DNA from: Burkholderiales bacterium
GTDB taxonomy: Bacteria; Pseudomonadota; Gammaproteobacteria; Burkholderiales; Casimicrobiaceae
Length of the DNA stretch: 64,000 nucleotides
Assembly (NCBI GenBank): GCA_020851235.1
Contig: JADZDD010000011.1
Span: forward strand, 141,561 to 205,560
Direction of reading: 5' to 3'
Under the pieces are notes generated by a model. The model had not been told where the DNA came from and searched no databases. It saw only the letters and a program-made list of their open reading frames with translations. How positions within the stretch are numbered: the first letter of the stretch is position 1; the number at the start of each line of letters is the position of its first letter. Of the stretch, positions 59,190-64,000 are shown in pieces. The translations under genes were made by a program, and so were the position numbers.

Positions 59190-60983
59190 ATGCCGCTCGT
59201 CACGCTACAAGACGCCGAACTCGCCTTCGGCCACGTTCCGCTCCTCGATCGCGCCGCGCTTGCCGTCGACGACGGTGAGCGCATCGGACTCATCGGCCGC
59301 AACGGCACCGGCAAGTCGTCGCTGCTTGCGATCATCGCCGGAGCACTCGATCTGGACGACGGCATGTGCACCCGCCGCGACGGACTGCGCACGGTGCTGG
59401 TCGAGCAGGAGCCGGTGCTGCCGGCCGCAGCGTCGCTGCGCGAGAGCCTCCTGTTGCGCGCGGGCAGCGCGCTTTCGGCGGCGGACGATCGCGAGCGGTG
59501 GCGGCGCGAAGCGCGCATCGTCGAGTTCCTGCATCGCTTCGGCCTCGACGAGGGCGCTGCACCCGACGCGGCGTCGGGGGGCGAGCGCAAGCGCGCCGCG
59601 CTCGCTTTCGCGCTCACGCCCGATCTGCTGCTGCTCGACGAACCTACGAACCACCTCGACCTCGACGGCATCGAGCTCGTGGAGGATCTCGTGCGCAGGC
59701 AACCCGCGAGCGTGGTGGTCACGCACGACCGCACGTTCCTCGACCGCGTCGTCACCCGCATCGTCGAGCTCGATCGGGGACTCTTGCGCTCGTATCCGGG
59801 CAACTTCGGTGCCTACGCGGCACGCAAGACCGACGAGCTCGCGACCGAAGCCGTCGTCAACCGGAAGTTCGACACCTTCTGGAAGCAGGAGGAGGCGTGG
59901 ATACGCAAAGGCGTCGAGGCCCGGCGCACGCGCGACGAGGGTCGCGTGCGACGCCTGGAAGTGCTGCGCCGCGAGCGGGCGGCCCGCCGCGAGCGGCTCG
60001 GCACCGTGACCTTCGCGCTCGACGCGGGGCAGCGCTCCGGCAAGCTCGTTGCCGAACTCGCTGGCGTGACCAAGGCGTGGGGCGACAACGTCGTCGTACG
60101 CGACCTCGATCTCACCGTCCTGCGCGGCGACCGTCTCGGCATCATGGGCCGGAACGGCGCCGGCAAGACGACGCTGCTCAAGCTCATCCTGGGCACCCTC
60201 ACCCCGGATCGCGGCAGCGTGCGCCTGGGCAGCAAGCTTCGCATCGCGTACTTCGACCAGATGCGCGCGCAGCTCGACCCCGCGCGCACGCTCGCCGACA
60301 CGATCAGCCCGGGCGGCGAATGGATCGACACCGGGACGGGGCGCAAGCACGTGCTGTCGTACTTGAGCGAGTTCCTGTTCCCGCCGGCGCGCGCGCAGGC
60401 GCCGGTGGCGACGCTTTCGGGCGGCGAGCGCAACCGCCTTCTCCTCGCGCGCCTGTTCGCGCAGCCCGCCAATCTCCTCGTGCTCGACGAGCCCACCAAC
60501 GACCTCGACATCGAGTCGCTCGAGCTCCTGGAGGCGACGCTGCAGACGTATGCGGGAACCTTGCTCCTCGTCAGTCACGATCGGACGTTCCTCGACAACG
60601 TCGTCACGCAAACGATCGTCGCCGAAGGCGACGGCCGCTGGCAGGAGTACGCCGGGGGTTACAGCGACTGGCTGGTGCAGCGTCGACCCCCGCCGCGCAG
60701 CGCGACGGCCGCACCGACGCCCGAGCGCGCGACGGCGGCACGACCAGCGCGGACAAGTGCCAAGCTCTCGTACAAGGAGCAGCGCGAGCTCGATGTGCTG
60801 CCCGCCGAGCTTGCGGCGCTCGAAGCCGAGCAGGAGGCGCTGCACGCCCGCATGAGCGGGCCCGACTATCACCGCGAAGGGCACGCCGCGATGCAGCGTG
60901 ATGCGCAGCGCGCCGCCGACCTCGAGCACCTGCTCACCGCGAAGCTCGCCCGCTGGGTGGAACTCGGCGAGCGCGGCGGATAG
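59190..60983 (+). CDS. uup: ABC-F family ATPase Uup
   Basis: A 597-residue ribosome-associated ATPase with two ABC domains: Walker A GRNGTGKSS and GRNGAGKTT, signatures SGGERKRAALAF and LSGGERNRLLLARL, and Walker B LLLLDEPTNHLDLDG and LLVLDEPTNDLDIES. There are no membrane segments. The linker between the domains is Arg/Glu-rich, and the last 90 residues (KLSYKEQRELDVLPAELAAL onward) form the Uup-type C-terminal coiled coil that binds DNA or ribosome. Length and tail distinguish it from EttA and YheS. Confidence 0.93.
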   Translation: MPLVTLQDAELAFGHVPLLDRAALAVDDGERIGLIGRNGTGKSSLLAIIAGALDLDDGMCTRRDGLRTVLVEQEPVLPAAASLRESLLLRAGSALSAADDRERWRREARIVEFLHRFGLDEGAAPDAASGGERKRAALAFALTPDLLLLDEPTNHLDLDGIELVEDLVRRQPASVVVTHDRTFLDRVVTRIVELDRGLLRSYPGNFGAYAARKTDELATEAVVNRKFDTFWKQEEAWIRKGVEARRTRDEGRVRRLEVLRRERAARRERLGTVTFALDAGQRSGKLVAELAGVTKAWGDNVVVRDLDLTVLRGDRLGIMGRNGAGKTTLLKLILGTLTPDRGSVRLGSKLRIAYFDQMRAQLDPARTLADTISPGGEWIDTGTGRKHVLSYLSEFLFPPARAQAPVATLSGGERNRLLLARLFAQPANLLVLDEPTNDLDIESLELLEATLQTYAGTLLLVSHDRTFLDNVVTQTIVAEGDGRWQEYAGGYSDWLVQRRPPPRSATAAPTPERATAARPARTSAKLSYKEQRELDVLPAELAALEAEQEALHARMSGPDYHREGHAAMQRDAQRAADLEHLLTAKLARWVELGERGG

Positions 60984-61058
60984 CCCTCGCCCACGCTCGC
61001 AGCGCGCGTCAGGGGTGCGCGGTGGTGCATCTCGCGCGGACCGCCGACCGCGCCGGTC

Positions 61059-61064
61059 TACAAT
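61059..61064 (+). promoter_or_regulatory. Possible -10 element of the CynX-like gene
   Basis: TACAAT, one mismatch from consensus, 67 bases before ATG 61131; no convincing -35 hexamer at the correct distance. Confidence 0.35.
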
Positions 61065-61081
61065 GACGGCCACGCCACGCC

Positions 61082-61116
61082 AAGGCGCACGCCTCGCACG
61101 CGTGCGCCTTCGTTTT
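61082..61116 (+). terminator. Terminator-like hairpin in the leader of the CynX-like gene
   Basis: Perfect 10-base stem AAGGCGCACG/CGTGCGCCTT with a 9-base loop, followed by CGTTTT. It lies 100 bases after uup and 15 bases before ATG 61131. It could end uup transcription, or act as an attenuator if the TACAAT upstream is a real promoter. Confidence 0.6.
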
Positions 61117-61130
61117 CACCACCGCTTTCG

Positions 61131-62333
61131 ATGCCTTCGCCGACGAACGCGCCGGCGCGCAATGCGCGCGCGGACACGCTGACCGCCGCCCTGCTCCTGT
61201 GGCTCGCCGGCAACGCCCTGCGGCTCACGATCCTCGCGGTACCGCCGATCCTCGCGTTCATCCGGGACGACTTCACGCTCTCGGCGACCGAAGTCGCGAT
61301 CCTGTCCAGCATCCCGCCGGCGCTGCTCGCCATTGCCGCCCTCGCGGGCTCGCTCCTCGTCGTACGGCTTGGCCTGCTCAACGCCCTCGTTGCCGGCATC
61401 GCGATCACCGCCGTGGGGTCGGCGCTGCGGGGCCTGAGCGACACCTACGCGATCCTCGTCGTCACCACGATCGTGATGTCGGCGGGCGTGGCGATGCTTC
61501 AGCCGATCATGCCAACGATCGTGCGGGCGTGGATGCCGCGGCACATCGGTCTCGGCACGGCGCTGTACACCAATGGCCTGCTCGTCGGCGAGGTGTTTCC
61601 GACGCTGCTCACGATCTCCCTGGTGCTTCCGTTCGTCGGCGGGAGCTGGCGCGCTTCGCTCGTGTTCTGGTCGATCCCGATCGCCTTGATCGCGCTCATC
61701 GTCTGGCGGGCGGCGCCGCGCACGCCCGAGGTCCTGCGCACACCGCGCGAAACGCCGCACAAGTGGCTTCCCGACTGGCACCTGGGCCTCGTGTGGCGAC
61801 TCGGTGCGTTCTTCTGCTGCATCAACGCGATCTACTTCGGGGCCAACACGTTCATCCCGATCTATCTCGCGAGCAAGGGACATCCGGAGCTCATCGGCGG
61901 CGCGCTCGCGGCGCTCAATTTCGGCCAGCTCCCCGCCTCGTTCCTGTTGTTGGCCGTCGCCGACCGCATGGAGCGCAAGGCGTGGCCCTACGTCGTCTCC
62001 GGCCTCCTCTCGCTCGTCGCCATCGTCGGCCTCGTCTTCGACGTCGGCGCAGCGACCGCCTGGTGGGCCGGGCTCCTCGGATTTTCGGATGCCGCCGCGC
62101 TCATCCTCGCCCTCATGCTGCCGCCGCTCCTGTGTCCACCCGAAGACGTGGCCCGAACCGCGGCCGGCACCTTCACCTTGAGTTACGGCGGCACCGTCGT
62201 GGTCGCGATCATCGGCGGCATCGCGTGGGATGCAACCGGCGTCCCGGCGCTGTCGTTCGCGCCGCTCGCGCTGTGCGCCATCGCCTTCGTCGTCCTCACG
62301 GCCGTGCTGCGCGGCAAGCGCGAGCTCTTGTAG
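61131..62333 (+). CDS. MFS transporter, CynX/NimT type
   Basis: A 400-residue carrier with 12 helices. Helix 1 starts at LLLWLAGNALRLTILAVPPI, and VVTTIVMSAGVAMLQPIMPTIVRAWMP with GLGTALYTNGLLVGEV are typical of the CynX/NimT (cyanate permease-like) group. The central loop is short and basic (RTPRETPHKWLPDWHLG). Substrate unknown. The terminator-like hairpin ends 15 bases before its start. Confidence 0.88.
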   Translation: MPSPTNAPARNARADTLTAALLLWLAGNALRLTILAVPPILAFIRDDFTLSATEVAILSSIPPALLAIAALAGSLLVVRLGLLNALVAGIAITAVGSALRGLSDTYAILVVTTIVMSAGVAMLQPIMPTIVRAWMPRHIGLGTALYTNGLLVGEVFPTLLTISLVLPFVGGSWRASLVFWSIPIALIALIVWRAAPRTPEVLRTPRETPHKWLPDWHLGLVWRLGAFFCCINAIYFGANTFIPIYLASKGHPELIGGALAALNFGQLPASFLLLAVADRMERKAWPYVVSGLLSLVAIVGLVFDVGAATAWWAGLLGFSDAAALILALMLPPLLCPPEDVARTAAGTFTLSYGGTVVVAIIGGIAWDATGVPALSFAPLALCAIAFVVLTAVLRGKRELL

Positions 62334-62462
62334 GCACGTGGGCGCACCGATCGCAGCGACGCCGCCTCGATCCCGACGCGGCGCGCGCTTGCCCGGCACG
62401 CCGATGGCGATCCGAACGGTGGTAGGCTCGTACATGCCTGCCGTGCAGCACACCGACGCGCC

Positions 62463-63260
62463 ATGAAACTCAACATCCTCTCCGACTTGCACCTGAGCGC
62501 GGCCGCCCTCCCGCCGCCGTCGAACGACGCCGACCTCGTCGTCGTCGCGGGCGACGTCGCGCGACCGGACAACGCCATCGCGTGGCTGCGCACCCTCGGC
62601 AAGCCGGTGCTCTTCGTCGCCGGCAACCACGAGTTCTACGGCGGGAGCATTCCGGGAACGATTGCGCAACTGAAGCGGCTCGCCACGGGAACGAACGTCC
62701 GCGTGCTCGCGGGCGACGCGGTCGTCATCGACGGCGTGCGCTTCCTCGGCACGACACTGTGGACCGATTTTCGCCTCTTCGCCGACCTCGAACGGCAGCG
62801 CGAAGCGCGCGAGCAGGCCGTCGCATTCATCCGCGATTTCAGCCGGATCCGCATGAACGACGACACGGATCGCCTCTTCACTCCCGAGGACTCCACCGCC
62901 TTATTCGATACGCAGGCCGCCTGGCTCGAGCGCAAGCTCGCCCTGGCACACGCCGGGCCGACGGTCGTGATCACGCACCACGCGCCATCGCGGCAGAGCA
63001 TCCATCCGCGCTTTGCCGATTCGCTGCTCAATGCATGCTTCGTCTCGGCGGCGGAACGACTCCTCGACGGACGGGCGCGCCTGTGGATCCACGGCCACAC
63101 GCACGACAGTTTCGATTACACGGTCAACGGCACGCGTGTCCTGTGCAATCCACGCGGCTACGTGAAGGATGGCGTCGACGAGAACGCGCATTTCGACGCG
63201 AATCTCGTGGTCGAGATCGCATCGCCACCGCGCTCGCCTCAGCGCTCCGGGGACGCATGA
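62463..63260 (+). CDS. Calcineurin-like metallophosphoesterase
   Basis: A 265-residue enzyme with the five metal motifs: LSDLHLS, VVAGDVA, VAGNHEFYG, ITHHAPS and IHGHTHDSFDY. These bind a two-metal centre that hydrolyses phosphoesters. The fold and length match small cytoplasmic members of unknown substrate. Starts at ATG 62463; its stop overlaps the next gene's start (ATGA at 63257-63260), so the two are coupled. Confidence 0.92.
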   Translation: MKLNILSDLHLSAAALPPPSNDADLVVVAGDVARPDNAIAWLRTLGKPVLFVAGNHEFYGGSIPGTIAQLKRLATGTNVRVLAGDAVVIDGVRFLGTTLWTDFRLFADLERQREAREQAVAFIRDFSRIRMNDDTDRLFTPEDSTALFDTQAAWLERKLALAHAGPTVVITHHAPSRQSIHPRFADSLLNACFVSAAERLLDGRARLWIHGHTHDSFDYTVNGTRVLCNPRGYVKDGVDENAHFDANLVVEIASPPRSPQRSGDA

Positions 63261-64000
63261 CGATGAGCACCGTCGCGCACGTGCAGGCGGATCACTACCG
63301 CATCGCGCTCCCCGTCACGCTGTCCGACAGCACGCACGGCGACATGACGCACTTCGAGCTCGTCACCGTGCGCGTGCGCGACGCGGACGGTGCCACCGGC
63401 GTCGGCTACACGTACACCGTCGGGTGCAACGGCAGCGCGATCCACGCCACCGTCGCGCGCGATCTCGCACCGCGCCTCCAGGGCGAGCGCGCCGATCGCA
63501 TCGAAGCGCTCTGGCAGAAGATGTGGTGGGCGAGCCACTACGGTGGTCGCGGCGGCGCCGCGACGATGGCGATCGCGGCCATCGACATCGCGCTGTGGGA
63601 CCTCAAGGCGCGCCGGTTCGGCGTGCCGCTGTGGACGCTCCTCGGCGGTCACGACGATCGCGTGCCCTGCTACGCCGGCGGCGTCGATCTGCAGTTTCCG
63701 CTCGAGCGCCTGCTCGCGCAGACCGAAGAGAACCTCGCCCGCGGCTTCCGCGCGATCAAGATGAAGGTGGGGCGAGCGCGCCTGTCCGAGGACGTCGCGC
63801 GCGTCGAGGCGATGCGCGCGCATCTCGGCGCCGACTTCCCGCTCATGGTCGACGCGAACATGCGCTGGACACCCGACGAAGCCGTGCGCGCCGCGCGCGC
63901 CTTCCAGGCATCGAACGTGTACTGGCTCGAGGAGCCGACCATTCCGGACGACGTCGCGGGTCATGCCCGCGTCCTGCGTGAAGGCGGCGTGCCGGTGGCC
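63257..64000 (+). CDS. Mandelate racemase/muconate lactonizing-type enolase-superfamily enzyme (3' partial)
   Basis: The frame runs out of the window after 248 codons. The N-terminal capping domain (HYRIALPVTLSDSTHGDMTH, TGVGYTYTV) is followed by the barrel with KMKVGR, where the second Lys is the usual catalytic base, the metal ligand Asp in VDANMRW, and the Glu ligand in WLEEPTIPDD. Residues after that, including the third metal ligand and the His-Asp dyad, lie outside. Members racemise, dehydrate or cycloisomerise carboxylates, often sugar acids. ATG 63257 (or 63263) overlaps the metallophosphoesterase stop. Confidence 0.88.
   Translation, partial: MTMSTVAHVQADHYRIALPVTLSDSTHGDMTHFELVTVRVRDADGATGVGYTYTVGCNGSAIHATVARDLAPRLQGERADRIEALWQKMWWASHYGGRGGAATMAIAAIDIALWDLKARRFGVPLWTLLGGHDDRVPCYAGGVDLQFPLERLLAQTEENLARGFRAIKMKVGRARLSEDVARVEAMRAHLGADFPLMVDANMRWTPDEAVRAARAFQASNVYWLEEPTIPDDVAGHARVLREGGVPVA

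Noticed and set aside
1..64000. tRNA, rRNA, CRISPR arrays, insertion sequences, prophage or integrase genes and selenocysteine (in-frame TGA) genes.
   Set aside because: No supporting sequence was found by eye; small RNAs and divergent tRNAs would need a covariance-model search.

Overview
The window is very GC-rich (roughly 70% by eye) and densely coded, with no rRNA, tRNA, insertion sequence, phage gene or CRISPR array that I could find. Gene content points to a metabolically versatile betaproteobacterium, probably Burkholderiales-like or a relative of Rhodocyclales. Pointers are tctBA next to a TctDE-type two-component system, an AlgR-like LytTR regulator, a 2-oxoacid oxidoreductase with a built-in NAD(P)H/FeS flavoprotein subunit, and a DUF2889 protein. 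The assignment is an inference from gene families, not from a marker gene.

Layout. 1-4805: the end of a fumarate reductase/succinate dehydrogenase-type flavoprotein, a TauE/SafE-type permease, and a complete NitT/TauT-type ABC importer whose genes overlap or nearly overlap (binding protein, ATPase, permease). 5270-10408: an AsmA protein, then a coupled operon of a LytS-type kinase, a second LytS-like protein that has lost its catalytic residues, and a LytTR response regulator. 10463-15329: an operon for a 2-oxoacid:acceptor oxidoreductase (korA, korB and a GltD-like flavoprotein). 15595-18251: selD overlapping a putative membrane-anchored permuted papain-fold protein. 18343-22608: an aldehyde dehydrogenase and sugar-acid dehydratase pair, facing a Gfo/Idh/MocA oxidoreductase. 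22969-25240: tusA, dsrE2 and a FadL porin, a sulfur-transfer set. 25325-31926: an enoyl-CoA hydratase, an AroE-like protein with an altered substrate site, a short divergent ClpX-like AAA+ protein, an MFS carrier divergent from an IclR regulator with a palindrome between them, and a DASS transporter.

31946-38026: two related lipoproteins, a large secreted protein with GxWF...GPW repeats, a DUF2889 protein, and an isolated secreted protein with strong expression signals and a clear terminator. 38027-46785: a two-domain 3-hydroxyacyl-CoA dehydrogenase, an NhaD-type antiporter, a rhomboid protease, a formyltransferase fused to two ACT domains, and a heterodimeric ABC exporter. 46833-51087: TctDE-like regulators divergent from tctBA, without a tctC gene. 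51095-55981: an Asp-rich small ORF, a BON-LysM protein, a mini-lipoprotein, and then a nitric-oxide module. That module is a small two-TM protein, a diheme NorC-like subunit, an enlarged NorB and a Ric/YtfE repair protein, behind a promoter carrying a good NsrR-like operator. 55998-64000: an MFS_3 exporter, a DHH-family protein, DUF1330, Uup, a CynX-type MFS carrier, a metallophosphoesterase and the start of an enolase-superfamily enzyme.

The strongest candidates for something new are the NO-reductase module with its extra small subunit, second heme domain and two extra membrane helices, the kinase/pseudokinase pair, the orphan ClpX-like unfoldase with altered pore and ClpP-contact loops, and the formyltransferase-ACT-ACT fusion.
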